Notes under the pieces: model-generated | What the model was told of the DNA's origin: nothing | The model's input: the letters and a program-made list of their open reading frames with translations, nothing else | The model's database searches: none | Part shown: positions 1 through 7,040 of the stretch, piece by piece | How positions within the stretch are numbered: position 1 is the stretch's first letter | How the letters are laid out: every line of letters begins with the position of its first letter | DNA from: Alteromonas sp. 1_MG-2023 | GTDB lineage: Bacteria; Pseudomonadota; Gammaproteobacteria; Enterobacterales; Alteromonadaceae | DNA length: 50,916 bases | Assembly (NCBI RefSeq): GCF_030547075.1 | Contig: NZ_JAUOQH010000025.1 | Location: 1 to 50,916, forward strand | Direction of reading: 5' to 3' | Translations under genes and position numbers: made by a program

Positions 1-70
1 CAGAAAACAGCTAATTATGGACCGAAAAAATGTCAGGGAGACACTCGGTTTTTATTGACAAGGGGAGTCA

Positions 71-185
71 TACCAACGCTAAGCTTTGGGGCGCTAGCAC
101 GTGGGCTAAAATCCGAGCGAAGCGAGTCAGCCCACGTGTTAGCGTCCCAGCGACCGGAGGGAGTGCCAACAGCGTTTTGTTAGGC
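71..185 (-). other. attC: attC recombination site 1
   Basis: On the minus strand the site opens with GCCTAAC (185-179), followed by AAAACGCTG, and closes with AGCTTAGCG plus GTTGGTA (77-71). Its centre is a long palindrome whose arms GCTAGCACGTGGGCT and AGCCCACGTGTTAGC flank a short stem GAGCGAAGCGAG. This is the folded-strand recombination structure expected of integron attC sites. Confidence 0.8.
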
Positions 186-494
186 GTACAAAGGAAAGTA
201 CGCAGCTTTGCTGCTACCACTAGCCAATTAGCCAGCTTGTTTGAATTATTGAATTTAAGATAAAACAACCCTGTGCGAAATGCCAGATGTTAACGGTATT
301 GCTGGATAAAAGAGCAAGTTCAGAAAACTGGTGATGTTGAATGTTGGCGTTTCGGTGTTGATAAAAAGCGCGTTGCTAAAGCCGTTGAAACTACCGAAAA
401 AGCAAGCCGTAAAGACAACCTAGCGAAACAACCTTGATGCTGGAATGTCATGGTTTAACCTACTTTTTAATGCTGTAAGTAAATGACGCCTAAC
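71..494 (-). repeat. Duplicated integron cassette, copy 1
   Basis: The stretch from attC site 1 to the core at 488-494 is repeated at 1491-1913 with scattered single-base differences and near-equal length. The body (186-487) has no minus-strand gene that fits cassette orientation. On the plus strand a 44-codon stretch without a start (303-437, ending KDNLAKQP) is open in this copy but broken by stops in the other. Confidence 0.85.
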
Positions 495-602
495 TTTTAA
501 ATAAGGGGCGCAGGCATGTGGGCTAAAATCCGAACGAAGTGAGCAGCCCACATGTTTGCGTCCCAGCCCGCGCAGCGGGCGAACTTAATTTTTTTGTTAT
601 GT
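488..602 (-). other. attC: attC recombination site 2
   Basis: On the minus strand the site opens with ACATAAC (602-596) and closes with GTTAGGC (494-488). The palindrome arms around CATGTGGGCT and AGCCCACATG resemble those of sites 1 and 4. It lies 14 bp beyond the stop codon of the 145-residue membrane-protein ORF, as expected for a cassette. Confidence 0.8.
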
Positions 603-615
603 GCCAGCACACTTT

Positions 616-1053
616 TTACTGCCGCCATAACTTTACTGTGCCCAATAAATAAAACGTACCATAAATACAGCATATAATTGAGCTGACTAACCAAAAGGTT
701 ATTGAATTTTGGTGCACCACAGGGTCTGAAGTTAAAAAAGGACCAACTAAGCCTGCGATACCACGCAACAAGTAAATGGCAGTAATTAAAGCTAAACATG
801 TTTTTAGGAATGGTAATTTGATGATGATACCTGCACCAGAAAATGCGTATAAGCCCCAGCCAGTAAGGATTGAAGCAATTACCAAAGTTGCAATTGTGGG
901 GTACGGGTCGCCTTGGGCAGCGAGTTGAGCCATACGTTGACCAGCACCAAAAAAAAGATACCAATCAGGACCACCGAAAATACAACTGACATGAAGCAGT
1001 GCAGCTAAGATGCTTAAACTACCAGCGATGAATAGTTGATTATTCTTGTGCAT
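616..1053 (-). CDS. Integron cassette protein, small integral membrane protein of unknown function
   Basis: A 145-residue protein fills one cassette. Its ATG lies 17 bp inside the cassette, counted from the preceding attC core, and its stop codon lies 14 bp before the next attC core. The sequence is hydrophobic, with about four predicted membrane segments (roughly residues 8-28, 48-72, 80-102 and 118-138). A motif GGPDWYLFFGAG follows the first segment, and the C-terminus is short and basic (KLWRQ). Small multi-span membrane proteins are common in chromosomal integron cassettes, but I do not recognise a characterised family. Cassettes are usually read from a promoter in the array or from a cassette-borne promoter; I cannot point to one here. 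It is real coding sequence judging from its fit to the cassette boundaries; the function is unknown. Confidence 0.75.
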   Translation of the reverse strand: MHKNNQLFIAGSLSILAALLHVSCIFGGPDWYLFFGAGQRMAQLAAQGDPYPTIATLVIASILTGWGLYAFSGAGIIIKLPFLKTCLALITAIYLLRGIAGLVGPFLTSDPVVHQNSITFWLVSSIICCIYGTFYLLGTVKLWRQ

Positions 1054-1318
1054 TCAAATTCCTTTTGGTACATAACATTAAGCTAAGCGGCGCAGTTGCG
1101 GGGGGCATAATGGCGAAGCCGCCCCGCGTAAATGCGTCCGAGCGACCGAAGGGAGTGGTCTTAAGCGCTTTGTTAGAAGCAGAGCCAGTTCCCTTGGTCT
1201 GTTTAAAAACTGATAAAGCCAGCATACGATTGATTGTTAACACAGACAAGAAAAACGACTGTGCATTGATGTTTTTGATTTGACTGAAGCTAGCCGCCAT
1301 TTGAACTGTCAAACGCAT
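1040..1318 (-). CDS. Possible short ORF in a small cassette (may be non-coding)
   Basis: An open frame of 92 codons starts at an ATG at 1318, runs through attC site 3 and stops inside the start of the next cassette ORF. The first ~50 residues (ending about SASNKAL) lie in the cassette body; the remainder is translation of the attC palindrome. Short frames of this kind recur in integron cassettes and may only reflect a conserved promoter or RNA segment. No clear ribosome-binding site precedes the ATG. I treat it as doubtful coding sequence. Confidence 0.3.
   Translation of the reverse strand: MRLTVQMAASFSQIKNINAQSFFLSVLTINRMLALSVFKQTKGTGSASNKALKTTPFGRSDAFTRGGFAIMPPATAPLSLMLCTKRNLNAQE
1070..1178 (-). 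other. attC: attC recombination site 3
   Basis: On the minus strand the site opens with TTCTAAC (1178-1172) followed by AAAGCGCTTAAG, and closes with CTTAATGTTATGT (core GTTATGT at 1076-1070). The central palindrome differs from the other three sites (CGCGGGGCGGCTTCGCC in the loop region), so this site has a separate ancestry. Confidence 0.75.
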
Positions 1319-1490
1319 TGGCGCTTGTTGACGTTGAATAATAACTTGGCGATAAAGCGCCTAATGCGCAACCTTTGAATTGAAAGCGGCGGATTTAAAC
1401 CTACCACAAGCCAGTACGATGCTAATGAAAACAGGTGAGGGCAGTTGCACTGGGATTTGTATTAAGCCAAACGCAGTTTAGGCTGACGCC

Positions 1491-1605
1491 TTATAACGCT
1501 AAGCTTTGGGGCGCTAGCACGTGGGCTAAAATCCGAGCGAAGCGAGCCAGCCCACGTGTTAGCGTCCCAGCGACCGGAGGGAGTGCCAACAGCGTTTTGT
1601 TAGGC
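1491..1605 (-). other. attC: attC recombination site 4
   Basis: On the minus strand the site opens with GCCTAAC (1605-1599) and closes with GCGTTATAA (core GTTATAA at 1497-1491). Apart from the last core bases it is almost identical to site 1, because the two belong to duplicated cassettes. Confidence 0.8.
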
Positions 1606-1913
1606 GTACAAAGGAATGTACGCAGCTTTGCTGCCACCACTAGCCAATTAGACCGCGTACTTAAATTATTGAATTTAAGATAAAACAACCCTGTGCGAAA
1701 TGCTAGATGTTAACGGCAATGCTGAATAAAAGAGCGAGTCTAGAAAGCTGGTAATGCAGAATGTTGGCGTTGCGGTGTTGATTAAAAGCGCGTTGCTAAA
1801 GTCGTTGAAACTACTGAAAAAGCAAGCCGCAAAGACAACCTAGCGAAACAACCTTGATGCTGGAATGTCACGGCTGAACCTATTTTTTATACTGTAAGTA
1901 AATGACGCCTAAC
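1491..1913 (-). repeat. Duplicated integron cassette, copy 2
   Basis: This is the second copy of the cassette at 71-494 and the first cassette of the cluster in reading order. Its proximal core GCCTAAC (1907-1913 on the plus strand) forms the junction with the flanking chromosomal sequence. Confidence 0.85.
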
Positions 1914-2136
1914 AGCTTATTATATCGAAAAATTCCTTTATACAAGATGGAAAGTTTCCGTACATAATTTCCCTAATTCACAAACTTTCGCACAAAAATC
2001 CCATTGTATCAATCCACTACAATCCAACCTTTCAAAAGCGCCCCCACATTCCGGAATAATTCCGTTTTATTATCAGTGAGTCCAAAACCTCAAACCACTG
2101 CATAAAAACACACACCACTAACAACCTCAACCCAAC
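1914..2136. other. Intergenic gap at the proximal end of the cassette cluster
   Basis: This 223-bp AT-rich gap lies between the cassette cluster and the GST-like gene. It contains a short palindrome, CGGAATAATTCCG, near 2053-2065. It holds no intI coding sequence and no attI that I can recognise. Confidence 0.5.
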
Positions 2137-3339
2137 TCACTCAAACACCAATCTATTCCGTTCAATAGCCACCCTGTCTTTCACGTCCAACCGCATGTAT
2201 TCCAAGCCCCCTACTTCTTCTAACAGTTTCGTCAATTCCGGGCGTGGCTGTTCAATACTATTAAACACATCTAACACCCGTTGTAATTTGTATTGATGAA
2301 AGCTCGATATAAAGCGTTGCTCTCCTATATATCCAGTTTCGCCACGCCCTATTTTAAAACTGTGCTGACCTATTGTTCTTGGGATAAAGCGCAAAGTATT
2401 TTCACTACTCGCATTCTTTTCTCGCCAATCGGTTAACGCTTCTGAAGTGTTTTTCAACACTGGCCACTGCTGAGTGAACATATCTTTTAATAGTGGCAGC
2501 AAGGTTGCGGGTATTTCATCGTTCTCTAAAAACGCAGGGGTACTGGCAGGGGTATCGGTATCGTTACTAGCAGAAGTATTTGCTTGCTGTGCAGTATTTG
2601 GGTTATTCATGCGCTTAACCCACGCGGCTACATTGGGGGCTATTTTATCCATTAACTGCTCGGGAACTGGGTCGCGGTACAAGTGGGCATACAATGGGCC
2701 TAGTAAGCCAAAGTCACCAGTGCAGGGTTTATCGCCCAACAAATACTTGTGTGTGGCGAAATGTTCGTTTAAATAGTGCAGAACGGTGTTTTCATACCAG
2801 TCTTCAATATAAGGAATACTTTTTTCGGTAATGCCTAACAGTGGCACAAACCCTTGGAATTTTTTGGCTAGCTTTTTACCGAAATACGCTTTAATAAATT
2901 TTGGTGCTTTGGGGGTAACTACTTGCCCGAACTCTTCATAGATAAAAGGGAAGTTATCTTTATTCCAGCGGTAGTGCATGGCGGGAATAACCAACCATTC
3001 ATCGCCCCATAAGGCGAATAGTTCGCTTACAAGGTGCTGTGCCGATGTGGTGGGTACTACTGATAGATGATTGCTGTCGGCGATTGGCTGGATATTCGAT
3101 TGTGTATTTTCCCGAGTCTGAGCTTCAAAGTAATCAATAATGCGGGCGGTATCTTGTAAGTATTCACCTGTGGGTGTTTTAACCACCGGAATAAAGGTAA
3201 CACCGGTTTTCGGGCGAATAATCTTCTTGTATACCGATACAGTAGATAATACCTCGGTAAAAGGCAGTTGCTTATACTTAAGGTAAGCGCGAATTTTACC
3301 CGTGTACAAAGACACTTCTGAACCATACAAAATATACAC
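2137..3339 (-). CDS. Glutathione S-transferase family protein
   Basis: The 400-residue protein starts with a thioredoxin-fold GST N-domain (about residues 1-75: MYILYGSEVSLYTGKIRAYL, then FIPVVKTPTGEYLQDTARII, the usual cis-Pro and Ser/Asp-type glutathione-contact region). An all-helical GST C-domain follows (about 90-245, including HKYLLGDKPCTGDFGLLGPLYAHL). An extra C-terminal region of about 120 residues (280-400) makes it longer than a classical GST of ~200-220 residues. A linker rich in Asn, Thr and Ser (about 247-270) joins the two parts. Substrate is unknown. It is a single gene, divergent from the ABC operon upstream, and adjoins the integron cluster downstream. Confidence 0.8.
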   Translation of the reverse strand: MYILYGSEVSLYTGKIRAYLKYKQLPFTEVLSTVSVYKKIIRPKTGVTFIPVVKTPTGEYLQDTARIIDYFEAQTRENTQSNIQPIADSNHLSVVPTTSAQHLVSELFALWGDEWLVIPAMHYRWNKDNFPFIYEEFGQVVTPKAPKFIKAYFGKKLAKKFQGFVPLLGITEKSIPYIEDWYENTVLHYLNEHFATHKYLLGDKPCTGDFGLLGPLYAHLYRDPVPEQLMDKIAPNVAAWVKRMNNPNTAQQANTSASNDTDTPASTPAFLENDEIPATLLPLLKDMFTQQWPVLKNTSEALTDWREKNASSENTLRFIPRTIGQHSFKIGRGETGYIGEQRFISSFHQYKLQRVLDVFNSIEQPRPELTKLLEEVGGLEYMRLDVKDRVAIERNRLVFE

Positions 3340-3492
3340 TACAACATACTCTTAAACGATGAATAACAACAAGATAATAGTAAGTGTCGTTTGCGTCTAT
3401 CGTATGCCTATTTTGTTAAGTGATACAGCATCATAAGAACGGCTTTTTACCAACCGCCTATTAGCTTTATAAACCAAAATTGCTAAAAATAT

Positions 3493-3521
3493 TTCACATT
3501 GCAATTGTTACAATATAACAT
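3493..3521 (+). promoter_or_regulatory. Candidate sigma-70 promoter for the ABC/TonB receptor operon
   Basis: TTCACA (3493-3498) and TAACAT (3516-3521) are separated by 17 bp and lie about 30 bp before the first start codon. I saw no convincing Fur box here, although an iron-type receptor closes the operon. Confidence 0.4.
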
Positions 3522-3553
3522 ATCAACAAATTTCGACTTTATACCGCAAATCA

Positions 3554-4273
3554 ATGACATCAAAATCTGTAATCAGCGCTAGTGAATTATCGGTACGCAT
3601 AGATCAACGTACTATTCTCGATAACCTTAATTTTGAAGTAGGCAAAGGTGAAGTATTTGCCCTTCTTGGTGGAAACGGTGCGGGTAAATCCACCACCCTT
3701 AAAACCTTTTTAGGGCTAATGAAACCTAGTACTGGAACAGCGTCTGTTATGGGCATGTCGGTAGCAGAAAATACCAACGAAGTGCAAAAGTCGGTGGCTT
3801 ATTTGCCTGAATCAGTAACCCTTTATGGTCATCTTTCAGGGTATGAAAATATTCGCTACTTTTTGTCGGTAGCCGGTGTCGAGAAAACGGATGACGCTAT
3901 TCATGAAGCCCTTAATAAAGTGGCGTTGCAGGAAAATGCATGGCACAACACTTTATCGAACTACTCAAAAGGAATGAGGCAGAAAACCGCTATTGCATTA
4001 GCCATTCTACGTAATGCCCCAGTGCTGTTTTTAGATGAACCTACTTCTGGTCTAGATCCTGCCGCTATTGATGAATTTAACTCGCTAGTGTCTGAGTTAG
4101 CCAACAATGGTGCCACCATATTTATGGTAACTCACGATGTGTACGGCGCTTGTCAGGTTGCTCACCGCATTGTGCTATTAAGCAACGGCAAGCTTACCGG
4201 TTCATTCGAACGTGTGGGCGATACGCCTATCGATACCGAAGCCGTTCACGCAGCCTTTGCTGGGCGTAAATAA
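3554..4273 (+). CDS. ABC transporter ATP-binding protein (NosF-like, ABC-2 export class)
   Basis: A 239-residue nucleotide-binding subunit. The Walker A motif GGNGAGKST is at residues 39-47, the signature LSNYSKGMRQ at about 134-143, the Walker B VLFLDE with the D-loop SGLD at about 157-168, and the switch His in VTHD. The sequence resembles ATPases of ABC-2 exporters such as NosF and CcmA. It would energise the two membrane subunits encoded next. The stop codon overlaps the next start by one base (TAATG), suggesting translational coupling. No clear Shine-Dalgarno precedes its own ATG at 3554. The transported substrate cannot be read from the sequence. Confidence 0.9.
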   Translation: MTSKSVISASELSVRIDQRTILDNLNFEVGKGEVFALLGGNGAGKSTTLKTFLGLMKPSTGTASVMGMSVAENTNEVQKSVAYLPESVTLYGHLSGYENIRYFLSVAGVEKTDDAIHEALNKVALQENAWHNTLSNYSKGMRQKTAIALAILRNAPVLFLDEPTSGLDPAAIDEFNSLVSELANNGATIFMVTHDVYGACQVAHRIVLLSNGKLTGSFERVGDTPIDTEAVHAAFAGRK

Positions 4274-5715
4274 TGATGAGCAATACAATAAAAACCATTT
4301 GTGCTGAGCAGTGGCGTTATTGGCTTCGAACCAAGGTTGCCACTACGGTGTTAATTTTGGGTAGTGTACTTACCCTAGCAGCGCTTGTGGTAAATGCCTT
4401 TCATATTGAAGAAGCAGCGCACGCCAGAGAAAACCTTCAACATGAAGCTGAAGAACGCTTTTTATCGCAGCCAGATAAACACCCCCACCGCATGGTGCAT
4501 TACGGGCATTATGTGTTTCGTACACCTACCCCGCTTAGCGTAATAGAGCCTGGTGTAGACACTTACACAGGTAACGCTATTTTCTTGGAAGGTCACAGGC
4601 AAAACAGTGCCATGTTTGCCGAGCAGCGCCAGTCTGCAGGGCTTACTCGCTTTAGTAGTTTAACGCCAAGCTTTTTGGCGTTAGTGTTGGCGCCGCTGTT
4701 TATTATTCTGATTGGCTACGGCAGCGTTTCGCGGGAACGTGAAGCAGGCACGCTAACCTTATTACTTACCCAAGGCGCTAGCCGCTGGCAGTTGGTGCTA
4801 GGAAAGCTAGTGGCATTAATGCTAGCTAGCAGTATTTTCTTATTGCCATTGCTACTAGCCTGCTTGTATGTCGCTTTTTCCAATGAAAGCGCGTTAGTGG
4901 TAACGCTTTTCTGCTTAGGTTACGCACTTTACTTCTTGTTATGGGCTGTGGTGGTTACCGCCTGCTCTACGCTGTTTGAAAAAAGTAGCGCTAGCTTTAC
5001 CGTGCTTATTGTTATTTGGATGAGCGCTTGCATATTGCTACCTAGAATGGGAAGCAGTGTGGCTACCAGTGTAGAGCCTTCTATCGGTAAGTTAGAAGCC
5101 GACTTTAAAGTAGAAGAAAAGCTTCGAAACTTAGGTGATGGTCACGATGTTAACGATCCGGCTTTCGTTAAGCTTAAACAAGAGCTGCTAGATAAGTACA
5201 ACGTAAATTCTGTAGACGACCTACCCGTGAACTTCAGAGGCATAGTGGCGCAATATTCTGAACAGCGCCAAGCTGTTGTGATTAATGAATTTGCTGAAAG
5301 CCGCATGCAAGAAGAACTAGCGCAAGCGCGTATTGCTAGGCAGTTTGGTTGGCTTTCGCCTACCGTTGCACTGCGTTCATTCTCAACGTTGCTTGCAGGC
5401 ACCAGTATTGAAACCCATCACCGCTTTTTACGTGAAGCTGAAATCCTACGTATGCAGTTTGTACAAGGCTTAAATAAGGTGCATGTAGAAAAGCTAGATT
5501 ACAAACTGGATATGAACCGCAATTCAAGCGAAGAAGCCGCAGACAAAGCGGTAGTTGAAGCCAGTAACTGGGCAGTATTATCTGAATTTAGTTTTCAGCC
5601 AGAAGCCCCGATGGCGCGCTTAAGCAGTGCTGCCATGTATTGTTTACAACTTCTTCTTTGGGTGGGTGTTGCTGCCCTACTTCTTAAGCTTGCAGTAAGG
5701 AGACTAAACCCATGA
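4273..5715 (+). CDS. ABC-2 permease subunit, DUF3526-type (first of pair)
   Basis: The 480-residue membrane protein has one N-terminal membrane segment (about 22-44), then a periplasmic stretch (45-130, with HYGHYVFRTPTPLSVIEPG). A cluster of five or so segments follows (about 138-262), then a long soluble domain (about 265-440) and a last C-terminal membrane segment (455-473). The cytoplasmic motif SREREAGTLTLLLTQGASR is typical of DUF3526/NosY-like permeases. It probably forms a heterodimeric channel with the following permease and the preceding ATPase. The start overlaps the ATPase stop, and the stop overlaps the next start (ATGA). Confidence 0.85.
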   Translation: MMSNTIKTICAEQWRYWLRTKVATTVLILGSVLTLAALVVNAFHIEEAAHARENLQHEAEERFLSQPDKHPHRMVHYGHYVFRTPTPLSVIEPGVDTYTGNAIFLEGHRQNSAMFAEQRQSAGLTRFSSLTPSFLALVLAPLFIILIGYGSVSREREAGTLTLLLTQGASRWQLVLGKLVALMLASSIFLLPLLLACLYVAFSNESALVVTLFCLGYALYFLLWAVVVTACSTLFEKSSASFTVLIVIWMSACILLPRMGSSVATSVEPSIGKLEADFKVEEKLRNLGDGHDVNDPAFVKLKQELLDKYNVNSVDDLPVNFRGIVAQYSEQRQAVVINEFAESRMQEELAQARIARQFGWLSPTVALRSFSTLLAGTSIETHHRFLREAEILRMQFVQGLNKVHVEKLDYKLDMNRNSSEEAADKAVVEASNWAVLSEFSFQPEAPMARLSSAAMYCLQLLLWVGVAALLLKLAVRRLNP

Positions 5716-7040
5716 TGCGGTTTAACGATATTAAGCGCGAAGCAGGGTTTGTATTTGCCCACCGCCAATTTAAACTCACTTTGTTAGTGGTATTTCTATT
5801 AAGTACTGCGGCCTTATGGTCGGGTCATGCGGAAATGCAGGCACAACAAGCCACTATTGAACGCTTACTAGAAAAAGACCAGGTAGAGCGTGAAGCTGTG
5901 CTTTCGCATCAAGATAGTTACGGCATGGTGGCCTATTACGCATTTCACCTAACGTATGCGCCGCCTTCTCCCCTAGCCTTTGCGGTTGTTGGCGAACGTG
6001 ATGTGTTCCCGTGGAAACATCGTGTACGTATGTTGGCCCTTGAAGGCCAAATTTACGAAAGCGATACCGACAACCCAGAATTGGCGTTTTTAGGGCGTTT
6101 CGATTTTGCCTTTGTGGTAAGCGTACTGCTACCGCTGTTTATTATTTTGCTGCTGTACGATTTAAAAGCCAAAGAGCGTGAAGCCAGACGCTTCGACTTA
6201 CTTAACGTTACGGCGCGTAATAGCCATGCGGTATGGACATCTCGTACCCTCGTTACGCTGGTTCCGTTAGCGTTAGTTACGCTGGTTCCATTTGTGGCCT
6301 TTGCGATTGTGAATGGCGCTTCTGTAAGCTCTATCTTGTTAGCCTGCATTATCGTGCTGGGTACTATAAGTGTGTGGTCTGCCATTGTATTAGCCATTGG
6401 CGCAGCACAACGTTTTGCTAAATACAGTGCCACTCATCTTGCTTCGTTAATGTTAGGCGTATGGCTTATTACCACCGTAATCGTACCTGTTACCGGTCAT
6501 ACCGTTATTAATGCTGCGGTTGAAACCCCTGAAGGTGGCAAAATAGTCCTTACACAGCGTGAAGCCGTAAACGGTGCATGGGATAAACCCGTTGAGGAAA
6601 CGTGGGAAAAGTTTATTGAAACTCACCCACAATGGTCTGATTACACGGCTTACGATCCTAAGCGTGATGGCTCGTTTAACTGGAAGTGGTACTTCGCGTT
6701 TCAACAAGTTGGCGATGAAAGTGCAAGCGAACTTTCTAACGCGTATCAGCAAGCCACTATTCGAAAAAATCAGCTGGCGGGCTATGTCTCTTTGCTATCG
6801 CCTTCGTTGCTAACCCAGCGTTTGTTATCGAACACTGCAAGTACGAACGTGCAATCTATGATTGATTATGAAAATAAGGTGCGCGCTTTTCACGCGTCGT
6901 TGCGCGAGTTTTACTACCAACAACTTTTTGCTGCGCCTGAGTTTTCAGAATCAAGCCTTAAGCGCTTACCGCAATTCACTACATCTTCACAATTTACTAC
7001 TACACCAATGAACACACAGGAAAACACCAATGAAAAATAA
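5712..7040 (+). CDS. ABC-2 permease subunit, DUF3526-type (second of pair)
   Basis: The 442-residue membrane protein has the same layout as the preceding gene. It has an N-terminal membrane segment (about 18-36), a periplasmic loop with YYAFHLTYAPPSPLAF, a central block of membrane segments (about 128-265) and a large soluble domain after it. The KAKEREARRFDLL motif matches the first permease's REREAGT region. Unlike that subunit, it lacks an evident C-terminal membrane segment and ends in a Thr/Asn-rich tail. A good ribosome-binding site AAGGAG lies 9 bases before the ATG. The last 11 bases overlap the TonB-receptor gene, so the four genes are probably one transcript. Confidence 0.85.
   Translation: MMRFNDIKREAGFVFAHRQFKLTLLVVFLLSTAALWSGHAEMQAQQATIERLLEKDQVEREAVLSHQDSYGMVAYYAFHLTYAPPSPLAFAVVGERDVFPWKHRVRMLALEGQIYESDTDNPELAFLGRFDFAFVVSVLLPLFIILLLYDLKAKEREARRFDLLNVTARNSHAVWTSRTLVTLVPLALVTLVPFVAFAIVNGASVSSILLACIIVLGTISVWSAIVLAIGAAQRFAKYSATHLASLMLGVWLITTVIVPVTGHTVINAAVETPEGGKIVLTQREAVNGAWDKPVEETWEKFIETHPQWSDYTAYDPKRDGSFNWKWYFAFQQVGDESASELSNAYQQATIRKNQLAGYVSLLSPSLLTQRLLSNTASTNVQSMIDYENKVRAFHASLREFYYQQLFAAPEFSESSLKRLPQFTTSSQFTTTPMNTQENTNEK

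Larger units (their letters stand above)
71..1913 (-). mobile_element. Integron gene-cassette cluster without an adjacent integrase (four cassettes)
   Basis: Four sites of 109-115 bp with integron attC architecture lie here in the same orientation on the minus strand (RYYYAAC core, long imperfect palindrome, GTTRRRY core). They separate four cassettes. Read on the minus strand the order is: a non-coding-looking cassette (1913-1491), a cassette with a short ORF (1490-1070), a cassette with a 145-residue membrane protein (1069-488), and a second copy of the first cassette (487-71). At the proximal end the core GTTAGGC (1907-1913 on the complement) joins ordinary-looking sequence. No intI gene follows in 1914-2136; the next gene is GST-like. 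This matches what is called a CALIN (cluster of attC sites lacking an integrase). The array may continue to the left of the window. Confidence 0.8.

Noticed and set aside
30..268. Open frames on both strands across attC site 1 (and the matching pair at 1435-1688)
   Set aside because: They translate the attC palindrome and are duplicated only because the cassette is duplicated; they lack ribosome-binding sites and protein-like composition.
497..964. 155-codon minus-strand frame overlapping the 145-residue cassette gene
   Set aside because: It lies in a different frame of the same strand and runs into the attC. The 616-1053 frame fits the cassette boundaries and encodes coherent membrane segments.
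2474..2776. Plus-strand frame inside the GST-like gene
   Set aside because: It is antisense to a well-supported gene, with no start signal of its own; treated as a shadow.
3440..3530. Fur box upstream of the ABC/TonB operon
   Set aside because: The AT-rich stretch has some A/T symmetry (TTGCAATTGTTACAAT) but does not match the 19-bp Fur consensus well enough.
6053..6433. Long minus-strand frame inside the second permease gene
   Set aside because: It is antisense to a gene with clear family features; its Thr/Ser/Lys-rich translation follows from the codon use of the opposite strand.
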